Notes under the pieces: model-generated
What the model was told of the DNA's origin: nothing
The model's input: the letters and a program-made list of their open reading frames with translations, nothing else
Database searches by the model: none
NCBI GenBank assembly: GCA_950295325.1
Contig: OX485808.1
Coordinates: 34,249,180-34,306,526 of the forward strand
Origin: Polytrichum commune
Lineage: Eukaryota; Streptophyta; Polytrichopsida; Polytrichales; Polytrichaceae
Direction: 5' to 3'
DNA: 57,347 nt
Shown here: positions 35,452 through 45,775 of the stretch, in pieces
How the letters are laid out: the number at the start of each line of letters is the position of its first letter
How positions within the stretch are numbered: position 1 is the stretch's first letter
Made by a program: the position numbers and the translations under genes

Positions 35452-38400
35452 CTGCTTTACTCGAATTACATATAATGTTGCAACTAATGAAAATTGTGGA
35501 ACTTCATATATTCAATAACTTACATTCATATATTCATTAACTTACATTCATATATGCAATAGGTGCATATATTGATATGGGGGTTTATAATGAACTAAAT
35601 ATTAAAAGTTATTATGAACTGGGAAACCAATACCTCGAAAGTTATGGGATTGAATTCCCAGCGATCCGATGGTCCTACTGAAGGGTCTTGAGGGTCCCTA
35701 GAAATAAGTCTTTTAGCACACGCTATTCCCATCTCCCTCGTGAAAACTTGAGAGATGTTCCTATCGTACGTTGGGTAGTTGTCAGCGTAAACAAAAAGTT
35801 TATCATAAACAACGTGTGGGTTGAAGGGCGCATCCACAGTCGTTTGCGCACTTTGTCCACCCCGAACCCAAAACTACGCGGAGATGAATGTTTGGGACAC
35901 AAATAAACCGGGTATATTGAAAAGAAAATCCAGTGGACCAAGTGAAATTTTATTGAGAAGGGGAAACGAAGCTTACACAAACTAAGTGCCATGAGAAGGG
36001 GAAACGATGCTTACACAAACTGGGAGAGCTGGCCGCACACGCAGCTCTGGGCAAGTGACCTCGGAACGGCTGGCGTGCATAGCCCGCCAAGCTTCAAATG
36101 GACGTTCGGCTATTTTTGTATTGTCAGGGGGAAAGTCGGGGAACCTGTCGTCGCGTGGCCAACGTTCCACGACTTTCTTAACATGATGTGGGCCGGCAGA
36201 AGATGAAGGCTCCGTTGGATCGACGACAGCGGGCTCCGTTGCATCAACGACAGCAGGCTCCTCACAATGTGGAGCCTCGGGTTGGCAAGGGCCTGCAGAA
36301 GAGGAAGGCTCCGTTGGCTCCACGGTAGCAGTACAGTAACAAGGTGGTGATATTGGTTGTTGCAGGCCTGCAGATGATGACCCGGGCTCTGAATGTTCGA
36401 TGACAGCCTGCTTCAGAGCAAGAGGTTTGATGGCAGCAATGTGGACCGCTGTGGGTGAAGGCGACTTGACCACATCATCGTCACTACCTATGGGCAAGAG
36501 GGGTGAACGATCCCCTTTGTCCAAAGGGGTGACGACAAGCGTTGGACTTCGACATGTAGTGGCAATGGGGGCTTGCATGGGGCCAACTATAAGTGAGGTG
36601 TCCTCTTCGGCTGCACCCGTTTGCGGGACTGCTGCACATGGTGATTCTGGCCGTGTGAAATCAACGATTTGCAAACCAGCCTGTGAATTGAACATGCATT
36701 GTTAATGACAGCCATTGCAGACAATGTATAGACGAAACACATTTCATTGAATGTAAAATGTACATCTTCCAAGTACCCAGTACATGGTGAGTTTGGCTAC
36801 AACTAAAATGTCCTAAAGGTTTTTAAGTCCAATGCTCTAGTCAGCCTTGGATTGCGATCTACAAACGGCTTCCTATTCTCCAAGTGGTTTGATTATGATG
36901 CGCGGCCTCCAACCTGGATCAAACATCCCGGCGGAGATTCAGTGACTAGCATGTTTAAAAACAATTGGAAAAGCGAGAATAGGTCAAGGATATTTACCTC
37001 ATCTTCAACAAGCTGGGAATCATGTGAAGGCCCCTCCAGGCATCCAGCATCTGCAGGTGAACTTTCCACTTCGTTCTTCTCGCCCGATTTCTCAGCAACC
37101 TCCGGTTGATCCACATGAGCTGGCTCGACTTGAGGAAGGACATCTTGGGGAGGGTCAGTACCAATGGGGACAGAAACAACCTCCGCATTTGCTGGTACAG
37201 GGGCCGGAGTAGGAATTGGCGTGGGCACGGCTTGAGAGGGTGGCATGGCCTGGGCCATGGCATCCTTGAACAAGCTCGTTAGTAAGCCTGGCAAATTTTT
37301 ATTCAAAATGCCCATCATGAGAGGTTCCAAAACAGCCGTCGTAAGTGGGGGCTCCACGGGCTTACCATGGCGGCGTTTATGCCTATCCTTAGTTGAGGAC
37401 CGACTTCGTGAGCGAGAGGACTTCCTATGTGGAGTGTCCATGGCACCACTAGGACCAACATCGGCAGTATTGGGTCTGAGGGGACTCTGTGGAATGTCCA
37501 TGGCACCACTAGGACCAACTTCGGCGGTACTGGGTCTCTGGGGACTACGTGCAGCAGGCTGTGGAGGTTGGTAGGTGTCGGGAATAGAACGAGGGGACTC
37601 CAAAACCACATCGACATCTTCGACCTCCTCTTCGACATCCTGGGCCTCTTGGATATCCTGATCCTCCTCAAGGGCATCCTGATCCTCTTCTTCGACATCC
37701 TGGTCCTCATCTTGGTGTTCTTCATCCTCCTGGTCCTCAACCTCCTGGTCCTCATCCTCCTGGTCTTCATCGTCAGCTGGGTCTTGGTCATCGCGGTCTT
37801 CGTCATCGAAGTCAAGTTGCTTCGCTCGTAGCGGCGAAGCACCGAGATCGCAGGCAGTCGACATATGCTCTTCCAACGGAGTCAAACCGCCAGGGGCATC
37901 ATCGTCCGAGTGATGGGACGTGTGGGGGGATTCGCCATGGCTCTCGACGTCGGTATCCCGTTCACTTGGAGGCTCCACAGACTCGTCATCTTCATCGTCA
38001 GGAAGATCTTCCACATCGGAGGGGTTTCGGTCAATGTCCATGGCCTCGATCGGTTCGCGATCTTCGACATCCTCCTGTGTAGCAACCATACAATGTCAAC
38101 AACTATCATCTCATATAAAGGGGAAGTGAGAAAACGATGATTTTCATAAACACAAGAAAGTAATTCATTAGCAATACTTACCAAAAGCAAGGGTGGATCT
38201 GGGTTGAGGTCAGGGTGAATGTGGCCATCGTGGGCTTGGTACTCATCTTCATCTTCGGCTTGTTCAGCGAAATCCTTCAGCTTAAGTACGCGAACACGTT
38301 GAATCAACGCGTCCAGAATATGCAAGAATGCCGAATCCATGTAGGAAAAGACGTTGTAACCGTGCATCTGGAAAATCAATGAGGTTAGAGAAATCGAGGA

Positions 38401-41400
38401 GGGAAGAGGTGAAAGGGAACGAATTGAGATAGTTCAGATAGGTGGAACTCACCAACGCTGCAGCAACTGGTTTCAAGCCCCCAAATAGATTGAGAACCAT
38501 GCCTCCGGCGGAACCCATGTACTCCAAGAACTTAATATAGACCTCCATTCTGAGCTCCCCTCGATTCACTTCATATGTCAACTCAGACCAATCCTTGGGT
38601 TTTACTTTGTATCGGCGCGAATCCGGGGCTAGCATTGGACATGCAATTACCTTCCACCTGGGAAATTTATCTGGGACAATGAGGTGGTCGATGTAGAGGG
38701 CAGGGGTTTGCCTCTTTCCAACTATTTCTTTGGGGTCGGCTATTTCCTCTGCAGGACAAGGGAAATAGAACGACGGGACGATCACAAACGTGTTGGGATG
38801 TCTGCGCATAAGCGACGACATGAATACGAGCGATGCATCATGGCTACGCAAGTCGGAGACAATCATCCAAGCTGGAACAGATTTCACCCCTGGTGTCCAT
38901 TCCGGAGAGCACAAGTATTTAATCAAGGACTCCACAACTTCAGGAGGGATTGGTTCATCTACACATCCAGGGATGAACCTGAAGTCCAGAAACCCCGCGG
39001 CAATGGTGCTTCCCTCAATCCACTCAACATCACTGGAATCTTGCTTGGGAATCACCAATCGTTTCTTAATGGCATTATGTGACACCCACCGCGTGATCAC
39101 TTGCCCTGTGCATTCGTTGAAATCTGTTTGCAGCCAGTCGCGAAGCAATCGGTCTAAAGTCGGCTGTACCGGTAAGGACTTGTTGTTAGTCGCCCTCTTC
39201 CTGTTCAACCACTCTGAAGTCGCAACCTGGTAGAGCTTTACCCATTTCGGCTTTGTAACTCCATGCTCCCGTTTGAATTTTGTCCATACGTCGCGATCCA
39301 GGAACCCATTCCCCTCATCATCCTTCTTTCACAAGCCAACTTTATTGGGATCCCGCTTATCCAACTCCTGCAGCAAGATATTCTTCCACTTGCGGAAATT
39401 GCACCATGACTTCAGTGTCACGACATTGTTGTTCTTGCAAGGCCTGAGAGTGACACTAGGAACGCCGTCCTCTCCCCTCCCTTCTAAAAGCCGTCTCGCT
39501 GCCAGGTGAAAGTCTGGCTTTGTGAGTCCTGACATACTCTTGAATGTCTCCCTTGTAAGGGGTTTAGTCACGAAAGGTTTCTCCACGAAGGATGTTCCTG
39601 CCTTGGACTTCTCGTGGCGAGATCGCAATTTTTGTTGAGCCTCCACATGATCCTGCAGGTATGTGCGTCCTGGCTTGTCCGGGTTGATAAATAAGCCCTT
39701 CTCGTGCGACACGAACATTTTCTTCCACAATCTTGATGTTTCCTCAGGGGCCATAATTAACGTGAGTTCCGCTTTAAGATCGTTATGCGTGATCCCTCTT
39801 GCGATTGCGGTGAATGATGCCTCCATGCTGGTAGTAAAGTTCTGCACATCATGGATATAGGATAAATTGGTTTAGGATACAATGGTTTACAATGCCTGCA
39901 TGATCAACACTTTAGGTGCGCCTCACCACTTTCACTCGATCGAGTGAAAGTGGTGTGAGGCCATGTCAACACTTGAGAGAGGTCTGATGAATTAAGGGAG
40001 CAGAGTAACATACCTTCCAAGCCAATGCTTTCTCAGGGTCCTGTGTAGCCTCAGAGGCGTTCGCACGCTGCTTTTCGGGCTTGTTCAACTTCACCCAAAC
40101 CCTGCGACAATACAGAATTTGTGTAGTCCATGTCGGTGTGAACTTGTTGAACGAGTTCGAATTGTTCAATGTATATGAAAGCCTGACGGTCATGCTCGGA
40201 TCCTCTGTCCACACAATTGTGCAGGGCCACACCTTTAACTTCTCCTTGAGCTTCGGATCGGTATCTCGATGAGCAATTATTTCCGTAGATGCGGCTACAG
40301 TATGTTGCCCATTGATTATGGCGAATTGCATGTTCTTGATGTCATCCCATGTCATGCCTTCTCGCCATGTCTCACCTTTCTTGAACTTCGGCATCAAACA
40401 CAGATTGTGCTGAGGCCAAGCAGGCGGGGTTTGGATAAGGTAGTTCTTCATGAGGTTCACCCCACTTGGATCCAAAGGCCGCGTAACCTGATAAGCTTTT
40501 GCGCCCTTCATTTGTTTGATGGGTACACGGAATATCGATTCTGCGCCGAATGGATAAATGTGCCCAAAAAGTTGCAAAAACTTCTTCCTATCCAGAGCAG
40601 CTTCCTCAAGGCTGGGTTGTTGACCTTGCGATATAACTCGACCCTTCTCCGCTTGAGTCAAGACCAGTGGGGTTTCCTCATGCATAACAACGTCGGGCTT
40701 CATTTTCTTTTGCTTTGATTTCTTCTCGGGTGACAAAGCCCTCTTTGCTTTCTTTTTCCTTCCACTCCCGGCATCCCCAGCATCCCTCTCCGTGTTCTGA
40801 GAATCTGTAGAAACATGGGGCACCACCTCGTGAGGCTTCCTTCTCTCCGTCTCCAGTGATGCGGTTAGCTCTTCAGGTTTTTTCCCCTTCTTTGCCTTCG
40901 GCTGTTGTCCAATAGAGCTGCCACCTTCATCGGCCTTGGATTTCAGTATAACCTCGGCTTGCTTCTTCTTTTGCTGCCTTGATTCTTCCCGTGTAGCTGC
41001 CTCTTTACTGTTGAGGTCTTCCAGTGTCTCCAACACAAAGTTTATGGCTCTTTTGGATATTCCAGATGACATCACCTTCTCTATCTCTTCCTTCTCCTTC
41101 GAAGGGAATGAGGCCATGGACTCATAAAATGGCACCAAGAGAAATGTATGCTTCTTGCAATCAATTGATAAAATTCTCTCTTCCACCCCCTCCATAACCG
41201 AAACCTCTAGCCTGTCCCTCGCTCCCACATGAGCGATGGTAATTGGATTTCCAGGGTTCGGAATCCAACTATTGTTTACCTTGTACGTAAATATAAGCTC
41301 GTACCCTGAAGATTGGTTTCTCTTGTTAATGGCCAGCGACCACTTCTGCAAATGAGAGTCTCTAATTACCCATTGAGGACCAGTTGGTCCTGTTTGTTTG

Positions 41401-41438
41401 ACTCCAACTATATCTGTCCAGAAAACAACTTTGTCCAT
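34663..41438 (-). CDS. Multi-domain gene: ParB/Srx-like, methyltransferase-like, acidic linker, NLI/FCP1-like HAD
   Basis: Seven coding exons join with GT-AG introns, every one in phase 0: 41,438-40,014; 39,841-38,453; 38,367-38,182; 38,074-36,998; 36,680-36,015; 35,873-35,634; 35,451-34,663. Together they give about 1,920 codons. Domain order is ParB/sulfiredoxin-like, methyltransferase-like Rossmann segment, acidic and Ser/Pro-rich linker, then NLI-interacting/FCP1-like HAD. One in-frame TGA (39,329-39,331) interrupts exon 2; the reading frame continues with the same style after it. The ATG at 41,438 lies five bases after a good acceptor (ccattgcag), so a 5' leader exon is likely. Palindromes lie 75-475 bp upstream and one in intron 1. 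Whether all exons form one mRNA is inference from phase and spacing; they could be two or three genes. Confidence 0.7.
35634..35873 (-). CDS. Exon 6: short conserved-looking segment before the HAD domain
   Basis: 80 codons, starting FWVRGGQSAQTTVDAPFNPH after a cgtag acceptor and ending NPITFE before GTATTG. It contains HVVYDKLFVYADNYPTYDRN and an Arg-rich segment, unlike the low-complexity exons before it, so it is probably the N-terminal part of the folded HAD module. The family of this segment was not recognised. Confidence 0.5.
36015..36680 (-). CDS. Exon 5: Ser/Pro/Thr/Glu-rich linker
   Basis: 222 codons starting AGLQIVDFTRPESP. Contains three variants of an 'EPSSSAG' repeat (including PTEPSSSAGPCQPEAP and PTEPSSSAGPHHVKK) and ends RPALPVC at a GTAAGC donor. 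A 29-bp duplication of the exon/intron border lies just downstream (copies at 35,955-35,983 and 35,993-36,021), giving two potential donors 38 bp apart. No catalytic domain is visible. Confidence 0.6.
36998..38074 (-). CDS. Exon 4: long acidic, Pro/Ser-rich and basic linker
   Basis: 359 codons of low complexity. The first 140 residues are Asp/Glu/Gln runs (repeated EDQ/EDQEDE text). Next come two copies of a short repeat, PSGAMDIPQSPLRPNTADVG and the related text after it. An Arg/Ser cluster (RKSSRSRSRSSTKDRHKRRH) follows, then a Pro/Val/Pro-rich stretch. Such a chain suggests a flexible nuclear protein region. The strongly periodic codons create an open frame on the opposite strand, which I reject. 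It ends QLVEDE before GTAAAT. Confidence 0.65.
38182..38367 (-). CDS. Exon 3: end of methyltransferase-like domain
   Basis: 62 codons starting MHGYNVFSYMDSAFLHIL after a strong ttttccag acceptor. They supply the second beta strand and helix after motif I, then an acidic tail (EQAEDEDEYQAHDGHIHPD) that leads to the linker exon. The exon ends DPPLLL before GTAAGT. That late DPP is in a low-complexity tail and is not a convincing catalytic motif. Confidence 0.6.
38453..39841 (-). CDS. Exon 2: linker and DNA-methyltransferase-like domain, with in-frame TGA
   Basis: 463 codons in one frame, broken only by TGA at 39,329-39,331 between KVGL and KKDDEGNG. If the codon was CGA, a single C-to-T change at a CpG would explain it. 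The last 16 residues (MVLNLFGGLKPVAAAL) plus the next exon (MHGYNVFSYMDS) closely follow motif I of N4/N6-type DNA methyltransferases (hydrophobic-L-hydrophobic-FxG..., then hydrophobic-G-x-N-x-hydrophobic and an acidic residue). The canonical DPPY-type catalytic tetrapeptide is not seen upstream: the best candidate area is around FLDFRFIPGCVD or WMIVSDLRSHD. It may therefore be an inactive or divergent methyltransferase. In bacteria and phages, ParB-like domains are often joined to such methyltransferases, which supports the call. Confidence 0.55.
39927..39952. repeat. 26-bp palindrome inside intron 1 of the ParB-like gene
   Basis: A perfect inverted palindrome: CACTTTCACTCGA followed by its reverse complement. 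The flanks add a further near-match (cctcac before, gtgagg after with one extra base pair unit). It is the only copy outside the two upstream clusters and lies within the 172-bp intron 39,842-40,013. Confidence 0.95.
40014..41438 (-). CDS. Exon 1: ParB/sulfiredoxin-like domain with basic nuclear-type linker
   Basis: 475 codons. Residues 1-130 form an unrecognised globular region rich in aromatic and beta-type residues (VVFWTDIVGV, YELIFTYKVNN). Residues about 150-275 are a charged linker with GSGRKKKAKRALSPEKKSKQ, a good bipartite nuclear-signal pattern near 225-245. Residues about 290-475 resemble a ParB/DGQHR fold, with the key box FAIINGQHTVAAS at about 370-383 (plus-strand 40,290-40,325), equivalent to the GxHR-type nucleotide-binding box of ParB and sulfiredoxin. 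The usual Arg after His is Thr here. ParB-like domains bind CTP or ATP or cut DNA. Which of these applies cannot be read from sequence. The exon ends ALAWK before GTATGT. Confidence 0.65.
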
Positions 41439-41511
41439 GCCTCCTGCAATGGTATGTGAAATAAGTTAATCTTCAAACCACATTAATGCATCACTCAACT
41501 CAACATTAATG

Positions 41512-41912
41512 CTTTCACTCGATCGAGTGAAAGTGAGCCATGGTTGTCCATGGCACAAGCAGGCAGTCAGCACGCGAGCGCTGGTCCACTTTCACTCGAT
41601 CGAGTGAAAGTGCCCAGTGTCATGGCTGGCCACTGGGCACTTTCACTCGATCGAGTGAAAGTGCCCAGTGGCTCGCCATGGCTCTCAGGCAACCAGCACG
41701 CCAGCGCTGGGGCACTTTCACTCGATCGAGTGAAAGTGAGCCATGGTTGGCCAGGGCACTGGCATAGGCAGCCAGCCAGCCAAACTGCCAGTGCCTTGGC
41801 CAACCATGGCTCACTTTCACTCGATCGAGTGAAAGTGCCCAGTGGCTCGCCATGGCTCTCAGGCAGCCAGCACGCCAGCGCTGGGGCACTTTCACTCGAT
41901 CGAGTGAAAGTG
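41512..41912. repeat. Cluster of six palindromes upstream of the ParB-like gene
   Basis: Palindromes at 41,512-41,533 (shorter, 22 bp), 41,587-41,612, 41,638-41,663, 41,713-41,738, 41,812-41,837 and 41,887-41,912. Copies at 41,713 and 41,812 belong to a larger inverted repeat with arms 41,713-41,764 and 41,786-41,837 (51 of 52 positions match). A direct repeat also exists: 41,638-41,715 resembles 41,812-41,889. The spacers are GC-rich and contain short palindromes such as CCAGCGCTGG. The palindrome translates as FTRSSES or SLDRVKV on either strand, which creates spurious repeat-protein frames. Confidence 0.93.
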
Positions 41913-43639
41913 CCCCAGCGCCTCCAACCCTGAAGAGTGTCCGTACAGTCAGGTGTGAACGGGGATATTTCCCACCACTATATCTTGAAATATACTTCGA
42001 CTGAAGGAATTGCATGTAAACTTCTTATTTCTATGTCTTTCACATTCAATGCAAGCCGGGAAGTGTACCTGATTTGTGTGAAGAATATGGATGTATATTT
42101 GCTACTCAGTCTCTGCTTGCACGACCTTCACTTGGAATCAACAATAAGAGCAGGAGTGGGGATTTTACATAAGTTCTGATTACTGTATAAACCAATACCA
42201 TGTCTTGCTACATGGATCAAGATGGAGGTTATTTAATATTGTGTACAGGAATATGGCTAATCTGAATGCTTATGCTGCAAGGATTCAGGGGCCTGGATTG
42301 AAAAAGAAAAACCGGAATGTGATTAGGTTCCAGTTGTAAATACCTCAAAAAGTGAGCATATCGAAGGAAAATTCAAGATGCCCATTGCACTGAACAAATT
42401 TAGGATGCTGGGGGTGAAGATTTCAATGAAGCATAGCAAACAAACAATGTGGAACACGAAAATTGACTCAATACACTTGGAGGCTCCAGGTGCATACTCT
42501 TTAGAAATCAAGAGTATCAGGGTGAACATCCCGAATCCATGGAGATGGAACAAACAAAAGAAGATTTCTTAATAAGAATTCAGGGTGCCTAATGTATAGA
42601 AAAACGTCAAGCAAAATGCATTCAATGAAATAAACATAACCAGGATGCTCCTTGTGATATACTGAGTGGATCCCAGGTGTGGATGGCACTTCAGGAGGGT
42701 GGAGGAATGTGCGAAAAGGGAGATATGATGCAGATTGTGAATTGGAAAAAGGAAGATGCAGATTGTTGAGCAATGTGCATACTAGAGGCAGAGCTCAACC
42801 ACATTGGAGTGAACCAGGTGCATACTACAAGATATCAACCAGATTTCAATGAAACAAGGTGCATACTAGAAGAGATCAACCGGATGGCAGTGAAGCAAGG
42901 TGCAAGGTGCATACTAGATCAGCAATTTCAATGAAGCAAGGAGCATAGACGAAGGCAAATGCATAATACACTTGGAGCCGGGTGCGGAGAGGGAGAGGGT
43001 GCACAATGTTGCAACGGAAGAACCAAGAGGAGAAAACACTAGGATCGAAGAGGAGAAAACACAATGAAAGTGTTGAGCGGGGGAGGTCATTCTGGACCCA
43101 AGATTGGGAACGGCCACGTCCCTTCGCCCAAGTGCCGATGGTCAGGATTGTGCCGTCAATAATGGACGGCCCAGATCCTAGACGCCGGACCATGATGGGC
43201 GGACGAGTAGGCTAGGGTGTAGTTTCACCCGTTCTCATTAAGGAGGGTGTGGGTTAGTAGGAAGGGTACTTCCTACTAACTGTAGAGGGTGTTGATTGCA
43301 AACTGTATGATGTTAGTTGGTGCTTTCACTTATGATTCACTTAACTTACCAAATGAGCTTTCGTCCAAATGGCTTGATTCCATCACAATGGTTCAATTTA
43401 GATATGATACGGCCACCGCCACCGCTTGGCTGGTACATAAACCGAAACCCCTATATTTGAATGGTATGGGGTTCAGTGAGGATCAAAGAGCAAACATCAA
43501 GAAGACACGTTTAAAAGAGTGTACTATGTATTGAAACGTTGATAATCTCTACTCTAAAAAACGATTCAGTTGAATGGACCTATATATATGCAGCTCAAAA
43601 ATTATACATATACACATACATATTCATATACATATATAT
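41913..43639. other. Element interior, no supported gene
   Basis: From about 42,560 to 42,960 the phrase 'aggtgcatac' recurs with 'agatcaacc' and 'caatgaa', a degenerate interspersed repeat. About 43,560-43,640 is an AT/AC-rich simple repeat. A GC-richer island at 43,080-43,220 ('gggaacggccacgtcccttc') has open frames but no recognised protein. Confidence 0.45.
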
Positions 43640-43880
43640 TTCACCACATGTAAGAAGGTACTACACCGTTTATGATGTTTAGTGTCAAGTGCACAATTTG
43701 CGAAGGGCCTAAACTAGATGCCGGCGGGGTCTCAAAGTGTCAAGGCTAGCCTACTAATTGCCCATATGATACAATTCATCAACATAAGTAACATGTTTAA
43801 GCAAAAATATTAATTAAAAAATCTACATTATGACAGTGAGAGTAGCACATTGGAATACTTTGGACGACAATTTAGCGCTC
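43640..43880 (-). repeat. Inverted fragment of repeat family A inside the giant element
   Basis: The reverse complement matches about 13,960-14,170 and about 5,690-5,890 ('gcgaagggcctaaactagatgcc', then 'agtagcacattggaata'). This means repeat A sequence inserted into, or was captured by, the spacer of the giant element. Confidence 0.65.
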
Positions 43881-45159
43881 CCTTGTAGTCCAAATATTTC
43901 TTTTCTGAGCAATTTTGTCTTGAAATCATCATCAAAACCTTGAGTTTAATTTCCGAGTGAAAAATAAGGTGGGGTGATCAAACCTAAAAAGTTTAATTTG
44001 TTTACTAGGCCCTGCATTCAATAAGTATTGTTACATTGTTTATGGTGTTTAGTGTCAGGGAATAAATTTGAAGGGTTGCTTGTATTTCATAAGGAAGGGT
44101 AACTTAAAATTTTCCCTTTCAAAATGAAGGGTTAGCTCAAAAATTGCCCTTCATGTATGTATTGAAATTTTTGTTCAAAGTGCACATTATCATGTTTATC
44201 ATTTAAGCGATGTTCAATACTATTATAATATAAGTGAGACCAAACTTAAAGAACACACATGGTGAAAAGATAGAACCATAATAATTTCAATAATGAAACA
44301 TTGATGTTTGAGTATATTGAAATGGTACTGACATTTCAACATATTGGTACAGTCTAACCTTGATAATATCACAGCATCCGTTTCACCATAAAGTGTGATA
44401 TAAGCATTGAAGGTGTCATATTTGATAATGTCACATTCTGAAGATTTGTGCATAATGTGATATTATCAAAAAAAATAGGTAGACAATCAAAATAAAATTT
44501 CAATGTAAAAAAAGAAAATAACAAATACAAGACTTCAATGTTTTTACATGTAAACTCTAATTCAAAATTGTGAATAACAGCAAGAGCACATCATAATCTG
44601 TCATTGAGACCAGGTAAAGACCTCTCACTAGAGACAAAGGAGCTTCTAATGTCACATTGTTTTAGTGATGTTTATTGTCCAACACCAATTCTAATGAGTT
44701 TGTTATGGATTTTTTCCATTCCTAACAACTCCTGGGTGTTGAAAATCTGAAAACCTTGGCTAACCATAAAATTCAAAACATCTTTAGCATATTTTTGTGC
44801 ATGATCGCTTAGCTATACTACTTTAGACTCGTCATCACAGTGACTGCTATCAACAATCAATGGGTCTTCTTCCATGGAATCACTAGCTTCCAATGTAGCA
44901 ACAACAACAAAAACAACAACACAACGAATAACACCTGCACTGCAAACCAATTGAACTAATTTAGCTTAAGTCGACACTTACTCTGTACCTAGACCAGCTC
45001 ACCTAACCGTAGAACTTAACTAACATCCCAAATTACTTCACACAAGCCGAAACCCTCATAGACACATATCAGGTGAACACATGTGATGGAAGGTGGGATG
45101 CATATTAGAGGCCGAGAAGTCTTGCAGACCTTGGACAACTAACCAACTAATTCAACTAT
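43881..45159. other. Element interior, small inverted repeats, no gene
   Basis: A short inverted pair ttgataatatcaca (about 44,352) and tgtgatattatcaa (about 44,457) bracket about 90 bp. No gene is supported. Confidence 0.4.
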
Positions 45160-45775
45160 CAGTTAACTAGTTGCCTTTCGTAACTATAGTTGTTTGTGAT
45201 TTGACCTGCCAAAAAATGTAGTTAACTATAGTTGTTTTGATTTTGGTATGCCAAAAAATCTAGTTAACTATAGTTATATCTAGTTAACTAAAGTTGGGCA
45301 CAACCTGTAGTGTAGTACCATGACAGATCATAGCATCTATATATTTTCCTTCTCTTTTATTCAAAATTTAAATTTGGGACTTGATTCCAGTTGTGATCCG
45401 CACTCAATCAACACCCAATGAGCATCATGATGATGACTTCATTATGTCTAAGTTACTTAGAGTATAATGGGTTCTAGTCCTTCTTGGGATGGGCCTTCAT
45501 GGGTGACAAACATAAGGTCTATTATAGAAGTTATGTAATATACGTTAATTCAAAAATGAAATAACTTGTTGGTTGACTCCTTACATTTTTTGGAACTCTC
45601 AAGTTGTAGTTGGTTGAATTTTTTTCTAGTTAACTATAGTTGTTTTTTAATATGGTCTTAAATATTTCTAGTTAACTATAGTTGTTCTTCAAATTGGTTT
45701 GAAAATTTCCTAGTTAACTATAGTTGTTTTCTAATGTCTTGAAAAAAATCTAGTTAACTCTAGTTATTTTGGCAG
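45160..45775 (+). repeat. Dispersed TAGTTAACTATAGTTG motifs, two clusters
   Basis: About nine copies of CTAGTTAACTATAGTTG or close variants, spaced about 30-50 bp, at 45,160-45,300 and 45,628-45,770. The core TAGTTAACTA is palindromic. A related third cluster lies at 47,060-47,215. Confidence 0.8.

Noticed and set aside
37245-38140. Plus-strand frames opposite the acidic linker
   Set aside because: They mirror codons for Asp/Glu runs; the minus strand has matching splice sites and continuity with domains.
41587-41912. CRISPR-like array
   Set aside because: Repeats are perfect palindromes with irregular spacing and related spacers in a eukaryotic genome; there are no cas genes.
41540-42015. 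Repeat proteins with FTRSSES or SLDRVKV units on both strands
   Set aside because: These are translations of the palindrome and its spacers. They appear on both strands and in several frames, as expected of a palindrome.
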